From Streptococcus sp. SN-1 (GTDB lineage Bacteria; Bacillota; Bacilli; Lactobacillales; Streptococcaceae), in assembly GCF_041154385.1 (NCBI RefSeq), contig NZ_AP028929.1, positions 1,636,001-1,700,000 of the forward strand: 64,000 nucleotides of DNA, read 5' to 3'. Within the stretch, counting starts at the first letter, position 1, and every line of letters begins with the position of its first letter. Of this stretch, positions 1-8,602 are shown piece after piece. Under the pieces are notes generated by a model. That model searched no databases, was not told the origin of the DNA, and saw only the letters and a program-made list of their open reading frames with translations. The translations under genes and the position numbers were made by a program.

Positions 1-181
1 GAACTGAAATTGTTCCTGTGTAAATAGCTCTTCCTGAATCCCTCTAGCAAAGCTTGTAAAAACAAGGTCATCGCGAATTTCTGGAGAAGAATCTCCCAAA
101 TGATCAAGCAACCATTGGATTTCTTCCTCATGATAACTTGTTTTTTTCTTCTGCTATTTTTCTAAGTAACTCTTGATACAT
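1..181 (-). pseudogene. DUF2785-like gene, 5' part only, frameshifted
   Basis: The gene runs off the left edge. From the ATG at 181 the frame reads MYQELLRKIAEEKN and then hits TGA at codon 18. One frame over, the rest reads SYHEEEIQWLLDHLGDSS and continues open to the edge, which I recognise as the DUF2785 family (uncharacterised streptococcal/bacillar proteins). The two frames join at a run of seven A on the coding strand (141-147); one extra A would restore a continuous reading frame. It is therefore a disrupted gene, a slippage-prone gene, or a sequencing error. It starts only about 12 bases downstream of the HxlR stop, so the two were probably co-transcribed. The function of the family is unknown. 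Confidence 0.65.
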
Positions 182-192
182 GGTCAATACCT

Positions 193-525
193 CTACATTT
201 CTAGCAACTTGATATAATCTAGACCCCATTTCTCGACAGCATCTAAAACAACTCTGAATTCCTGTCCCATTTCGGTTAAGCTGTACTCAACTCGTGGTGG
301 AACTTCGGCATAGACCTTTCGTTGAACAATCTTATCCTTTTCTAATTGACGGAGATGACGGGTCAAAATAGTTTGAGTAATCCCAGGCAATAATCTCTGC
401 AATTCTTTAAATCGTTTGGTACCCGTACTCAACTGATAAATGATTACCAATGCCCATTTCCCCGTTAAAACCCTCTGCGTTGTCGCAAATGGACAAATAC
501 CATACTCACTCACTTTATTTGTCAT
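193..525 (-). CDS. HxlR-family transcriptional regulator
   Basis: A 110-residue winged-helix regulator of the HxlR type. The N-terminal ICPFATTQRVLTGKWA segment carries the conserved cysteine (C11) and the typical GKW. The helix-turn-helix covers about residues 25-65 (RFKELQRLLPGITQTILTRHLRQLE), followed by a wing with RVEYSLTEMG. Known members (HxlR, HypR, YodB) respond to aldehydes, quinones or disulfide stress through the N-terminal cysteine and control neighbouring genes. Here it is divergent from a SnoaL-like gene, with two inverted repeats in the shared intergenic region, so autoregulation and control of that gene are likely. The inducer cannot be read from the sequence. Confidence 0.9.
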   Translation of the reverse strand: MTNKVSEYGICPFATTQRVLTGKWALVIIYQLSTGTKRFKELQRLLPGITQTILTRHLRQLEKDKIVQRKVYAEVPPRVEYSLTEMGQEFRVVLDAVEKWGLDYIKLLEM

Positions 526-565
526 AAAATATCTTCTTTCTATTTTTTAAAAAAAATTTATCTTT

Positions 566-597
566 TAGTATCAATAATAGTACCACTTTTGATACTA
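566..597. promoter_or_regulatory. inverted repeat, candidate HxlR operator
   Basis: Arms TAGTATCAA (566-574) and TTGATACTA (589-597) form a perfect 9-bp inverted repeat with a 14-bp spacer. It sits between the divergent HxlR gene (start 525) and the SnoaL-like gene (start 676). Position and symmetry fit a dimeric winged-helix repressor; the assignment to HxlR is inference. Confidence 0.55.
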
Positions 598-629
598 GCT
601 ATCGAAAAAGTGTCTACTTGTTTTTTTGT

Positions 630-644
630 TTGTAACTGTTACAA
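630..644. promoter_or_regulatory. perfect palindrome upstream of SnoaL-like gene
   Basis: TTGTAACTGTTACAA is a perfect 7-bp inverted repeat around one central base. It lies about 30 bp before the start codon at 676 and overlaps a possible -10 (TACAAT, 641-646 region). It could be a second operator or a short hairpin in the leader. Confidence 0.45.
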
Positions 645-675
645 TTATATCATAAAAAAGAAATGGAGAATAGAT

Positions 676-1065
676 ATGTCAACAAACTTAGAAATTTTCA
701 ATGCTTATAACCAAGCTTTAATTGCTGGTGACTTTCCTGGTGTCTTTGAAACGATGGCAGACGATATTATCTGGCATCAACCTGGTACTCATAGTATATC
801 TGGTACAGTTGTTGGTAAGGACAAGCTAGGAACTCACCTGGCTACATTTGCTGAGAAAACTAATGGAACCTTTAAGGTGGTAACAAATTGGGTTTCTGAC
901 AATAAGGATTTAATCGCAGCCAATGTTACTTTTCTTGGAACACGTGCTGATGGTACTGAACTCAATATGAACGGGATTGACCTCTTCCGTATTGAAGACG
1001 GAAAAATCAAAGAAGTTTGGCTCTTCTCTTCAGATCAAGCTGAAGAAGATAGCTTTTGGGGATAA
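676..1065 (+). CDS. SnoaL/NTF2-like fold protein
   Basis: A 129-residue protein of the SnoaL/nuclear-transport-factor-2-like superfamily (small cone-shaped alpha+beta fold, often a ketosteroid-isomerase-like pocket). Visible marks are IFNAYNQALIAGDFPGVFET at the start, DDIIWHQPG, and the C-terminal GIDLFRIEDGKIKEVW strand. I chose the ATG at 676 because it has a good ribosome site (GGAG, 665-668) and the family normally starts with this helix; an upstream in-frame start at 589 would lie inside the promoter region. It is divergent from an HxlR regulator, which suggests induction by a reactive small molecule. The substrate is unknown. Confidence 0.8.
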   Translation: MSTNLEIFNAYNQALIAGDFPGVFETMADDIIWHQPGTHSISGTVVGKDKLGTHLATFAEKTNGTFKVVTNWVSDNKDLIAANVTFLGTRADGTELNMNGIDLFRIEDGKIKEVWLFSSDQAEEDSFWG

Positions 1066-1067
1066 TT

Positions 1068-1229
1068 AAAGAGACCAGGACAAAAAATTTTGATTTTAGG
1101 AATTCTTTATTGTAAATTTTTAAAATCGATAGATTAGAAAAAAAGCGAACAAGACAGAATTCTGAGTATCAGATAGCTCGTTTTGTTCGCTTCTTATATT
1201 TAAGGTTAGACTTTTGTCCTAGACTCTTT
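1068..1229. repeat. ~160-bp MITE-like element with terminal inverted repeats
   Basis: The ends AAAGAGACCAGGACAAAA (1068-1085) and TTTTGTCCTAGACTCTTT (1212-1229) are 18-bp inverted repeats with two mismatches. Inside is a second perfect inverted repeat, AAGCGAACAA (1143-1152) with TTGTTCGCTT (1183-1192). It carries no ORF and fills the space between two convergent genes. It looks like a small non-autonomous repeat that may also act as a terminator. I could not match it with certainty to BOX, RUP or SPRITE. Confidence 0.55.
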
Positions 1230-1233
1230 TAAT

Positions 1234-3030
1234 TTACTCTCCCAACTGGGCGCTGTAGGAGATAATCTGGTCAACTGTATCTGATAAGAACTGGATGGTA
1301 TCACGGAGTGGTTTGTCTGTTGAAATATCAGCACCGATAATCATAGCTGACTCAAGTGGTGTCTTGCTACCACCTGATTTGAGGAGATTGAGCCAGTCCT
1401 CAGCTCCAGTTTCTGAATTTTTTAGATGAAGGTAACCAGCAGTCGAGATGACTAGTCCTGCTGAGTAAGTGTAACTATACAAGCCCATGTAGTAGTGAGC
1501 TTGGCGCATCCAAGTCAGTGCCGCATCATCGTCGATTTCAATAGCATCGCCCCAAAAATCTGTCAAAACTTCCTTCATAATGCTATTTAGTTTGCTTGCT
1601 CCAAAGGTTTCTCCTTCTTCAATCAATGTATACACCTTACGCTGGAAGGCTGCTTCCAAGAGGTGGGTAATAAAGTTATGGAAGTAGGTATCTGTCAAGC
1701 GATGGGCAAGAGCGAAACGTTTTTGACGTGGGTCGTCAGATTGGTGCTCCAAGTAGTCACTGAGAAGCAATTCATTGAAGGTTGACGGTGCTTCAACATA
1801 GTAGGTCGACATATGGGCGTTGAAATAGCTTTGGTGATTGTCTGAAAAGATGAATTGACCAGAATGCCCAATTTCATGAATCAAGGTATAAACATCGCTC
1901 AAACGACCTGTCCAGCTCATGAGGACATAAGGGTGCACGCGATATGGATCCGCCGCATAACCACCAGAATCCTTGCCACTGTTAGCAGCAAAGTCCACCC
2001 AGCGCTCTTCTTGATAGCGATCAACTTCCTGACAATATTCTTGTCCCAAAGGTTCTACGGACTTCATGACCAAATCATAGGCATCGTCAATAGTCACTTC
2101 AGGATTGAGGGCGCTGTCCAAGTCCAATTTCCAGTCCGCAAAGGTCATCTTTTCAAGACCATTGACCTTGGCAACATGCTTGAGATATCGCTGAGCGACT
2201 GGCGCAAAGTCCTTCATGATGAGGTCAATCTGGCGATCAAACATAGCACGGTCCACTTCCTGCTCAGCTAGAAGATAATCAAAAACTGATTCGTAGCCCT
2301 TCATATCTGCCAATAGTTTTTCAGACTTGACTTGGGCTAGATAGGCTGCTGCAGCCGTATTTTGGTGCTTACGAAGACCTTCTGAGAAGGAACGGAAAGA
2401 TTTCTCACGAACCTCAGCATCCTCATGGTTTTGGTAGAAGTTTTCATAGGTGACAAAGCTGTTTTTGTAGGTCTTGCCATGGGCTTCAAAGTCAGCCATT
2501 TCAAAATCCCCAGCTCGCATCTTAGTGTAAATGTCCTGTGGACTGTAGAAAACTTCACCCAGATTGGTCAAGGCCTTTTCTACATCAGCCCCTAGGTAGT
2601 GGGCTTTTTTGATTTTTGCCTGACGAATAGCTGCCGTCAAATGAGGCAATTTACCCAAACGGTCCAAGACTTCCTCGTCTGCTGCCACTAGAGCATCGTC
2701 AAAGAAGGTCAAGGCTACACTGGCATCTGTTTCAAATTCCATCCCAGCTTGGGCAATATTAGCAAATTCGTCATTGCTATAATCTGTCGTCTGAGGCATA
2801 AAGCCATAGTTGCCAATATGGCTCATCTGAATGTAGATTTGTTCCAATTCCGCAAAGGCCTTCTCAAAATCCTCAAAAGTATGAAGATTACCTTTGTAAT
2901 CACGGCTAAATTGATTAATGTCTTCTCGAGCCTTCTCGATTGCACGCAAGAAATCTTCACGATCTTGGTATAGGGCTGTTAAATCCCACAGTTCCTTCTC
3001 TGGAAATTCTGAACGGTGTTTTTGTTCCAT
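1234..3030 (-). CDS. pepF: oligoendopeptidase F-type zinc metallopeptidase (M3 family)
   Basis: A 598-residue cytosolic M3 peptidase, the usual PepF length. The zinc site is HEIGHSGQ at about residues 386-393, with the third ligand glutamate in the following EAPSTFNELLLSDYL helix. The upstream WTGRLSDVYTLIHE stretch is typical of the family. It would cleave short peptides of roughly 7-17 residues, as known for lactococcal PepF. Streptococci often have two pepF-like genes, so this may be a paralog of the main one. It lies about 10 bp downstream of rsmE and probably ends the prmA-rsmE-pepF unit. Confidence 0.9.
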   Translation of the reverse strand: MEQKHRSEFPEKELWDLTALYQDREDFLRAIEKAREDINQFSRDYKGNLHTFEDFEKAFAELEQIYIQMSHIGNYGFMPQTTDYSNDEFANIAQAGMEFETDASVALTFFDDALVAADEEVLDRLGKLPHLTAAIRQAKIKKAHYLGADVEKALTNLGEVFYSPQDIYTKMRAGDFEMADFEAHGKTYKNSFVTYENFYQNHEDAEVREKSFRSFSEGLRKHQNTAAAAYLAQVKSEKLLADMKGYESVFDYLLAEQEVDRAMFDRQIDLIMKDFAPVAQRYLKHVAKVNGLEKMTFADWKLDLDSALNPEVTIDDAYDLVMKSVEPLGQEYCQEVDRYQEERWVDFAANSGKDSGGYAADPYRVHPYVLMSWTGRLSDVYTLIHEIGHSGQFIFSDNHQSYFNAHMSTYYVEAPSTFNELLLSDYLEHQSDDPRQKRFALAHRLTDTYFHNFITHLLEAAFQRKVYTLIEEGETFGASKLNSIMKEVLTDFWGDAIEIDDDAALTWMRQAHYYMGLYSYTYSAGLVISTAGYLHLKNSETGAEDWLNLLKSGGSKTPLESAMIIGADISTDKPLRDTIQFLSDTVDQIISYSAQLGE

Positions 3031-3040
3031 TTTCTTCCTC

Positions 3041-3784
3041 TCATTTCTCTAATTCTAATAAAACACTAAGGGCTGATAAGGCGTAAAGCGGTGCTGTTTC
3101 TGCTCGCAAAATGCGAGGGCCAAGTCCTGCTAAGACTGATCCCTTAGCTTCAAAACTCTCAATTTCTGCAGGTGACAAGCCACCTTCTGGACCAAAGATA
3201 AAGAGCAATTTGTCTCCTTTCTCGAGTCCAGTAACTGCTTGTAAAAGCGCAGCGCTTTCTCCTTCTTTGGCCGACTCTTCATATGCCACTACTATAGAGT
3301 CAAACTGGTCCAGTTGAGCTAGAAAGTCTGATTTTTTCTCGAAAAGTGTGACACTTGGTACTAGATTACGCTTGCTTTGTTCTGCTGCTCCAAGGGCAAT
3401 TTTTTCTAGTTTTTCAATCTTTTTACCCAATTTCTTGCCATCCCATTTGGCGACCGACCAATCGGCAGGGAAGGACCAAATCTGGCTGGCGCCCAGTTCG
3501 GTTACTTTTTGAGTGATAAACTCCAGCTTGTCTCCCTTGGGGAAGCCAGATGCGATAGTCACCTGGACTGGCAGTTCCACATTGTCATCTAGTTCTTCTA
3601 CCAATTCAAACTGACGAGCTTCCACATCCAAGACGCGCGCCAAACGTTTAATTCCATCATCAAAGACTAAGGTCACCTCATCATCTTCTTTCAAGCGCAT
3701 AACCTGAAACATATGCTTGCTGGTTTCCTTGTCCTCGATGGTGACAGGAGAGATAGCACTGCCTTTGACAAAATACTGTTGCAT
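3041..3784 (-). CDS. rsmE: 16S rRNA (uracil-1498-N3)-methyltransferase
   Basis: A 247-residue RsmE of the SPOUT (knotted) methyltransferase class. It methylates U1498 of 16S rRNA. The SAM knot is shown by LFIFGPEGGLSPAEIESFEA and the final ILRAETAPLYALSAL, and the N-terminal PUA-like domain by HMFQVMRLKEDDEVTLVFDD. I take the ATG at 3784, preceded by GGAGG; an in-frame TTG four codons upstream would consume that ribosome site. It directly follows prmA (stop at 3786), and its ribosome site lies inside the prmA end, indicating translational coupling. Confidence 0.93.
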   Translation of the reverse strand: MQQYFVKGSAISPVTIEDKETSKHMFQVMRLKEDDEVTLVFDDGIKRLARVLDVEARQFELVEELDDNVELPVQVTIASGFPKGDKLEFITQKVTELGASQIWSFPADWSVAKWDGKKLGKKIEKLEKIALGAAEQSKRNLVPSVTLFEKKSDFLAQLDQFDSIVVAYEESAKEGESAALLQAVTGLEKGDKLLFIFGPEGGLSPAEIESFEAKGSVLAGLGPRILRAETAPLYALSALSVLLELEK

Positions 3785-3785
3785 G

Positions 3786-4736
3786 CTAGCCTCCAATCAC
3801 ACCGGAAATATCCTTGGTTTTCTTAAAGACACAGGCATTCCATTCCCCTTGAACCATGTGAGTTTCGAGGAAAAATCCAGCTGACTCAGCCGACTCGCGC
3901 ACCATATCCCACTTGTCCTTGATAATGCCACTCATGATCAGGTAGCCTTCATCCTTAACCAAACGATAAGCATCATCCGTCAGATGAACGAGGATATCAG
4001 CCAAGATATTAGCTACAATCACATCTGCCTCAATCTCAACTCCCTTAAGCAAGTCTCCTGTTGCTACATGGATGTTTTCCATGCCAGGGTTGAGCTCAAT
4101 ATTTTCCTGAGCAACACGAACCGCCACATCATCTAGGTCATAGGCGAAAATTTCCTTAGCTCCAAGTAGCGAGCTAGCAATGGAGAGGACGCCTGATCCA
4201 GTACCCACATCTAGCACTGTTTCCCCACCACGAAGAACCTGTTCCAAGGCAAAAAGGCTCATCTTGGTCGTTGGATGGGTTCCTGTTCCAAAGGCCATAC
4301 CAGGATCTAGCTTGATAATCTTTTCTCCCGCAGTCGCCTCGTATTCTGTCCAAGAGGGAACGATAGTCAAATCATGAGTGATACGAGCTGGCTCATAGTA
4401 TTTCTTCCAGTTGTCTGCCCAGTCTTCCTCAGCCAAGGCAGTTGTCCCCATCTTGACCTCTCCCAGATCCATAAAATCGGTTAAGTCTGCTAAGCGAGCC
4501 TGCAAATCCGCTTCAACCGCTGCTACATCAACCGTTTCAGGGTAGTAGGCGGTCACAACGATTTCATCTTGTTGCTCGACCTCTGGAAAAATCTCGCCGA
4601 AACGGTCAATATTTCCCACATAGTCCATACTGTCTTCGATTGCGACTCCTTGCGCTCCCAGCTCAATCAAGAGATTGGAAACTAACTCCTCCCCCTCACG
4701 CTTCACTGTAACTTTTAACTCTTGCCATATTTCCAT
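3786..4736 (-). CDS. prmA: ribosomal protein L11 methyltransferase
   Basis: A 316-residue SAM-dependent methyltransferase that trimethylates ribosomal protein L11. The N-terminal L11-binding domain (residues 1-100) is followed by the family signature FGTGTHPTT (149-157) and SAM motif [11 protein letters not shown] (175-185), then VANILADIL. The ATG at 4736 matches the family N-terminus MEIWQELKV; a longer frame back to 4763 has no support. prmA and rsmE are frequently adjacent in Firmicutes, as here. Confidence 0.95.
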   Translation of the reverse strand: MEIWQELKVTVKREGEELVSNLLIELGAQGVAIEDSMDYVGNIDRFGEIFPEVEQQDEIVVTAYYPETVDVAAVEADLQARLADLTDFMDLGEVKMGTTALAEEDWADNWKKYYEPARITHDLTIVPSWTEYEATAGEKIIKLDPGMAFGTGTHPTTKMSLFALEQVLRGGETVLDVGTGSGVLSIASSLLGAKEIFAYDLDDVAVRVAQENIELNPGMENIHVATGDLLKGVEIEADVIVANILADILVHLTDDAYRLVKDEGYLIMSGIIKDKWDMVRESAESAGFFLETHMVQGEWNACVFKKTKDISGVIGG

Positions 4737-4839
4737 ATTTAAGATACCAAGCCCGTAAAACACAAAACCAAAATAGGAAATTCTCTGAAGACGCTTGTGT
4801 CTAAGAGAAGTTTATCTTTTTGGTACAGTGTTTAGGGCG

Positions 4840-4866
4840 GGTTCAGTTTAGAAATTTAACTGAACC
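4840..4866 (-). terminator. hairpin downstream of Nudix gene
   Basis: GGTTCAGTT (4840-4848) and AACTGAACC (4858-4866) form a perfect 9-bp stem with a 9-base loop immediately after the Nudix stop at 4874. There is no clear T-run on the minus strand, so it may be a weak terminator or a stabilising 3' hairpin. Confidence 0.45.
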
Positions 4867-4873
4867 ATCCTTT

Positions 4874-5302
4874 CTAATCACTTACTTTTAAATAATCCCT
4901 CAATCTACTCTGCAACTGCGGAACTACTTGACTGGATGTCAAAAATTCCTCAATGTTCATCAGTTTATAGGCTTGCCCTTCATCTCCAAATACGATACTG
5001 TCAAACTGATTCTGTGTCAACTGTCCAACTAGAAATACAGATTGTTTATCTGCAAAAAGCATACTTGGATAAACCTTACTCCAAAGCAGACAATCCTCAA
5101 TCAGATGAATTCCCAGTTCTTCATAAACTTCACGCGCCACGCACTCAAAAGGACTTTCATCACCTTCACGTCCACCGCCTGGAAGTTCCCACATATTGGG
5201 CCAGGGAATGTTTGCCTTATCATCGCGTAAGATAGTCAAGAGCTTATCCCCACAAAACAAAGCAATCTTACAACCTGTGAAATCAGAAATCTCTACTTCC
5301 AT
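4874..5302 (-). CDS. Nudix hydrolase
   Basis: A 142-residue Nudix (MutT-like) pyrophosphohydrolase. The Nudix box G-x5-E-x7-REVYEELGI is complete at residues 43-65, with the catalytic RE and EE. The preceding WELPGGG is the common lead-in. The substrate (oxidised nucleotide, sugar nucleotide or other) cannot be told. The start is one base downstream of the M50 peptidase stop, so the pair is probably co-transcribed. Confidence 0.9.
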   Translation of the reverse strand: MEVEISDFTGCKIALFCGDKLLTILRDDKANIPWPNMWELPGGGREGDESPFECVAREVYEELGIHLIEDCLLWSKVYPSMLFADKQSVFLVGQLTQNQFDSIVFGDEGQAYKLMNIEEFLTSSQVVPQLQSRLRDYLKVSD

Positions 5303-5303
5303 G

Positions 5304-6371
5304 TTAGACTCCTTCGGTTAATTCCTTTTCCAGCTCGGATAACCAGTTTTGATAATAGCTTTTCTCATCCCGTAACATCCGGCTGCTATTCATTTTCTGT
5401 CTAGCAATCTTCATAGCCTTGTGAGTTTGAACTACATCTTTCTTTACCCTAAATTGATACCAAGCTTGAATGACCTGCATATCTGCTGTTTTTAGAGATA
5501 AAAAGGATTTGACCCCTCGAATACTTGCATATTCTTCCGCTTTCTTATTATCTCCTTCCATCAGAGCAATTTGAAGAAGGTATAATTGAGAAATAGTTTT
5601 AGACATTGAATTATTTGTTTTCTCTAGCACAGACTGAAACTGTTGCTTTGCAAGCTCTATATTATCATCCAATATGAATACCAACCCCTGAAGAGTCTGA
5701 ACACTTTCTGCAAAACTCCCTCTCGCCTCCTCATCAACAGGCATGATAAAGTCTTTTAAATCATATTCTTGAGGAGCTAGCAAGGTCTGGGCAGAATGCC
5801 TCAACATCAAGTAGGCGTATTTCGTATTTTCAGGGTGTTGTAGCAATTCCCAAATTTTTGCGCCATCGGTGATGCCGACTGGCAAAATGTTATTTAGGAA
5901 GAAAGACAAATTAAGAAAAATCCAAGTCCCTGCAAAATACCAGCTTCTTGTCAAAAATCCAAACACTATCGCCAATAATATCAAGCTGAGATGAACCATC
6001 AAGCCTCCTGAAAGCATCAGGAGGATTCTTTGATCGCTTTCATCCTCTTTTAAACCAATGTATTGAGCACCAACATTTTTCAGAATGGCTGTTCTACTAA
6101 GACGAAACTTGCCTGACTTTTTGGTCAAAATAAAATGTCCTAATCCAAAAGCCACCAGCCGATAGCCTGTCAAGTAGCCACAAAAAGCATGTCCCAGCTC
6201 ATGAAGAATAAAGATTAAATACATACTTAGAAGAGCGAAGGCATAACCAAAAGCAAAGACTAAAACTGCGGAATACCCCAGCTCTGCAAATGCCATTGTT
6301 CCACAAGCAAAAGCCAGCATAATAAAGACAACAGCTAGCACATAAACCAAATAAATCCCAATTTTCTTCAT
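5304..6371 (-). CDS. membrane M50-type metalloprotease with helical C-terminal repeat domain
   Basis: A 355-residue integral membrane protein. The N-terminal half has at least five hydrophobic segments, with a zinc site HELGH at about residues 54-58 in the second segment. This and the later NNILPVGITDGAKI (equivalent to the N-P-x-P-x-D-G motif of the family) mark it as a site-2-protease-like (M50) peptidase. The C-terminal 150 residues look like TPR-type helices (QSVLEKTNNSMSKTISQLYL). The ATG at 6371 is preceded by GGAGA; an upstream TTG is less likely. The substrate is unknown; membrane-embedded anti-sigma factors or signal-peptide remnants are typical for the family. Confidence 0.8.
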   Translation of the reverse strand: MKKIGIYLVYVLAVVFIMLAFACGTMAFAELGYSAVLVFAFGYAFALLSMYLIFILHELGHAFCGYLTGYRLVAFGLGHFILTKKSGKFRLSRTAILKNVGAQYIGLKEDESDQRILLMLSGGLMVHLSLILLAIVFGFLTRSWYFAGTWIFLNLSFFLNNILPVGITDGAKIWELLQHPENTKYAYLMLRHSAQTLLAPQEYDLKDFIMPVDEEARGSFAESVQTLQGLVFILDDNIELAKQQFQSVLEKTNNSMSKTISQLYLLQIALMEGDNKKAEEYASIRGVKSFLSLKTADMQVIQAWYQFRVKKDVVQTHKAMKIARQKMNSSRMLRDEKSYYQNWLSELEKELTEGV

Positions 6372-6389
6372 AACATCTCCAACCAACTC

Positions 6390-6860
6390 CTAGTATCTTG
6401 GATAAGGATAAAACTCTCCCTCTTCCAAGCCAACTTTTCCTTCTTCAAAGACTTCTTGGTTCCATTCCATGACAAATTCTTCTGCTTCTGGGTCTTCCAA
6501 AAAGTCCATAAGGGCATCTAGCCCAACCTCAGCAGTATCTTTTAGGAATAGTGCAAAATAGTTTAAAAATTCGCGAGAAAAGCCTTTTTTAGGCAAGTAA
6601 GGTATGACAGTCAAATAGTCTTCCTCATTGACGGTTGATTTGGCAGGATTGTAAAAAAGCACTGCTTCTTCAAAGAGAATATCATCCGATGAAACCTCTC
6701 CGTCTTCATCTACCATCTCCACACCTGTAGCGTTTTGCGCTTCCAATAGAAAACTCACTTCAACCGCGTGGTTGCGCTTGTCCCAACTAATCTCAAAGTC
6801 AAAGGGAAAATTCTTCTCCAACTCTTCCTCTAAAACATCTAAAAATCCGTATGTTGCCAT
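6390..6860 (-). CDS. DUF3013 family protein
   Basis: A 156-residue acidic cytosolic protein that I recognise as DUF3013, a family restricted to streptococci and relatives. It has no signal peptide or membrane segment and many Asp/Glu (VDEDGEVSSDDILFEE). The role is unknown. It is the first gene of a minus-strand group with the M50 protease and Nudix gene, and is divergent from rarA. Confidence 0.8.
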   Translation of the reverse strand: MATYGFLDVLEEELEKNFPFDFEISWDKRNHAVEVSFLLEAQNATGVEMVDEDGEVSSDDILFEEAVLFYNPAKSTVNEEDYLTVIPYLPKKGFSREFLNYFALFLKDTAEVGLDALMDFLEDPEAEEFVMEWNQEVFEEGKVGLEEGEFYPYPRY

Positions 6861-6975
6861 TTTGTCCTCTTTCTATGCGACTCTTAAATCGCCCCGATTG
6901 CTCGGAAATATGCTAAAATAGATACTACCATCTTACCACATATACATCAGAAAATCCACGTTAGAAAGGACTGCT

Positions 6976-8247
6976 ATGCCAGACAATCTCGCGCTTCGCA
7001 TGCGCCCTAAAACCATCGACCAGGTCATCGGTCAGGAGCATCTGGTCGGACCTGGAAAAATCATCCGTCGCATGGTGGAAGCCAATCGCCTGTCCTCCAT
7101 GATTCTCTACGGACCTCCAGGAATCGGCAAGACCAGTATTGCCTCTGCCATCGCTGGAACTACTAAGTATGCCTTTCGAACTTTCAATGCGACAGTTGAT
7201 AGTAAAAAGCGACTGCAAGAAATCGCCGAAGAGGCTAAATTCTCTGGTGGTCTCGTCCTATTGCTAGACGAGATTCATAGACTAGATAAAACCAAGCAAG
7301 ACTTCCTCTTACCTCTCTTGGAAAGTGGTCTGGTCATCATGATTGGCGCTACGACTGAAAATCCTTTCTTCTCTGTCACTCCTGCCATTCGTAGCCGTGT
7401 TCAAATTTTTGAGTTGGAACCTCTGTCTAACCAAGACATCAAAGAGGCTCTGCAAATAGCTCTAAGTAACCCTGAGCGTGGTTTTGATTTTCCAGTAGAA
7501 CTAGATGAGGATGCGCTGGATTTTATTGCTACCTCTACAAACGGAGACCTTCGCTCTGCCTTCAACTCACTGGACTTGGCTGTTCTCTCTACCCCTGAGA
7601 ATGACGAGGGCATTCGCCATATCACCCTCGACATCATGGAAAATAGCCTGCAACGGAGCTATATTACCATGGACAAGGATGGAGATGGCCACTATGATGT
7701 TCTCTCAGCCCTGCAAAAGTCTATCCGTGGCTCAGATGTGGATGCCAGTCTCCACTATGCTGCCCGCTTGATTGAGGCTGGTGATTTGCCAAGTCTCGCT
7801 CGTCGCTTGACTGTTATCGCCTATGAAGATATCGGCTTAGCCAATCCTGAAGCTCAGATTCACACCGTGACTGCTCTGGATGCTGCCCAAAAGATTGGGT
7901 TCCCAGAAGCCCGCATTCTCATTGCCAATGTCGTCATTGATTTGGCCCTTTCTCCAAAATCCAACTCAGCCTATGTAGCTATGAATAAGGCTCTTGCCGA
8001 CCTCAAAACATCAGGGCACTTGCCTATTCCGCGACACCTGCGTGATGGGCACTACAGTGGAAGCAAGGAACTGGGGAATGCCCAAGACTATCTCTATCCA
8101 CACAACTATCCTGGAAATTGGGTCAAGCAAGACTATCTACCAGAAAAAATTCGTAATCATCACTATTTCCAAGCAGAAGATACTGGTAAATATGAACGGG
8201 CTTTGGCTCAAAGAAAGGAAGCTATCGACCGTTTGCGAAAAATCTGA
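6976..8247 (+). CDS. rarA: replication-associated recombination protein A (AAA+ ATPase)
   Basis: A 423-residue RarA/MgsA of the clamp-loader AAA+ family, acting at stalled replication forks. Walker A is GPPGIGKT (46-53), Walker B LLLDEIHR (95-102), the sensor region GATTENPFF follows, and the C-terminal tetramerisation domain ends with HLRDGHYSGSKELG. The start has a GAAAGGA ribosome site. An extended -10 TGCTAAAAT lies about 60 bp upstream. rarA beside the 6S RNA gene is also seen in Bacillus. Confidence 0.95.
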   Translation: MPDNLALRMRPKTIDQVIGQEHLVGPGKIIRRMVEANRLSSMILYGPPGIGKTSIASAIAGTTKYAFRTFNATVDSKKRLQEIAEEAKFSGGLVLLLDEIHRLDKTKQDFLLPLLESGLVIMIGATTENPFFSVTPAIRSRVQIFELEPLSNQDIKEALQIALSNPERGFDFPVELDEDALDFIATSTNGDLRSAFNSLDLAVLSTPENDEGIRHITLDIMENSLQRSYITMDKDGDGHYDVLSALQKSIRGSDVDASLHYAARLIEAGDLPSLARRLTVIAYEDIGLANPEAQIHTVTALDAAQKIGFPEARILIANVVIDLALSPKSNSAYVAMNKALADLKTSGHLPIPRHLRDGHYSGSKELGNAQDYLYPHNYPGNWVKQDYLPEKIRNHHYFQAEDTGKYERALAQRKEAIDRLRKI

Positions 8248-8276
8248 AATCCTTTTCAAAAAATTGCACTTTCCTC

Positions 8277-8304
8277 TTGATTTTTTTTGAAAAAGTGGTA
8301 TTAT
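8277..8304 (+). promoter_or_regulatory. promoter of 6S RNA
   Basis: -35 TTGATT (8277-8282) and -10 TATTAT (8299-8304) with a 16-bp spacer. It starts directly after the rarA stop and would begin transcription near 8312, at the 5' end of the 6S RNA. Confidence 0.65.
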
Positions 8305-8313
8305 ATAAACATA

Positions 8314-8507
8314 GAAACGCTGTGGTGTACGACTTCACACTTAAGTGTTGACCGACTATTTTTTGTATTATTAGGGAAACAAAAGTCTTCTAACAGCATG
8401 TAGGCCGTCTCACACGGAAACAGCTTCAGTTAGAGCGAGTTGCCCACCTGCTTAATTGCGCGGGTTCAATACAAACCGTGAAGTTTCGGCACCAATACAG
8501 CTTTTTT
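8314..8507 (+). ncRNA. ssrS: 6S RNA
   Basis: A ~190-nt structured RNA with no ORF. The 5' GCTGTGGTG pairs with the 3' CACCAATACAGC to close a long rod, the interior contains bulged helices and a large central region, and the 3' side ends with a T-run. Size, rod shape and the position next to rarA agree with 6S RNA, which binds the housekeeping sigma-RNA polymerase holoenzyme and is used as template for pRNA. The T-run ends only a few bases before tRNA-Lys. Exact ends are estimates. Confidence 0.85.
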
Positions 8508-8511
8508 CTTT

Positions 8512-8584
8512 GCCTCCTTAGCTCAGCTGGCAGAGCAGCGGACTCTTAATCCGTGGGTCACAGGTTCGATCCCTGTAGGGGGCA
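8512..8584 (+). tRNA. tRNA-Lys (CTT)
   Basis: A 73-nt cloverleaf. Acceptor GCCTCCT pairs with AGGGGGC, the D arm is GCTC...GAGC, anticodon stem GCGGA/TCCGT with loop CTCTTAA gives anticodon CTT, the T arm has GGTTCGATCC, and the discriminator is A. CCA is not encoded. It begins about 5 bases after the 6S RNA T-run and has no room for its own promoter. Confidence 0.95.
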
Positions 8585-8602
8585 TCTAAATACAACAGGA
8601 AA

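Noticed and set aside
1855..2271. Plus-strand ORF of 138 codons inside pepF
   Set aside because: It is antisense to a well-supported gene and shows no family features.
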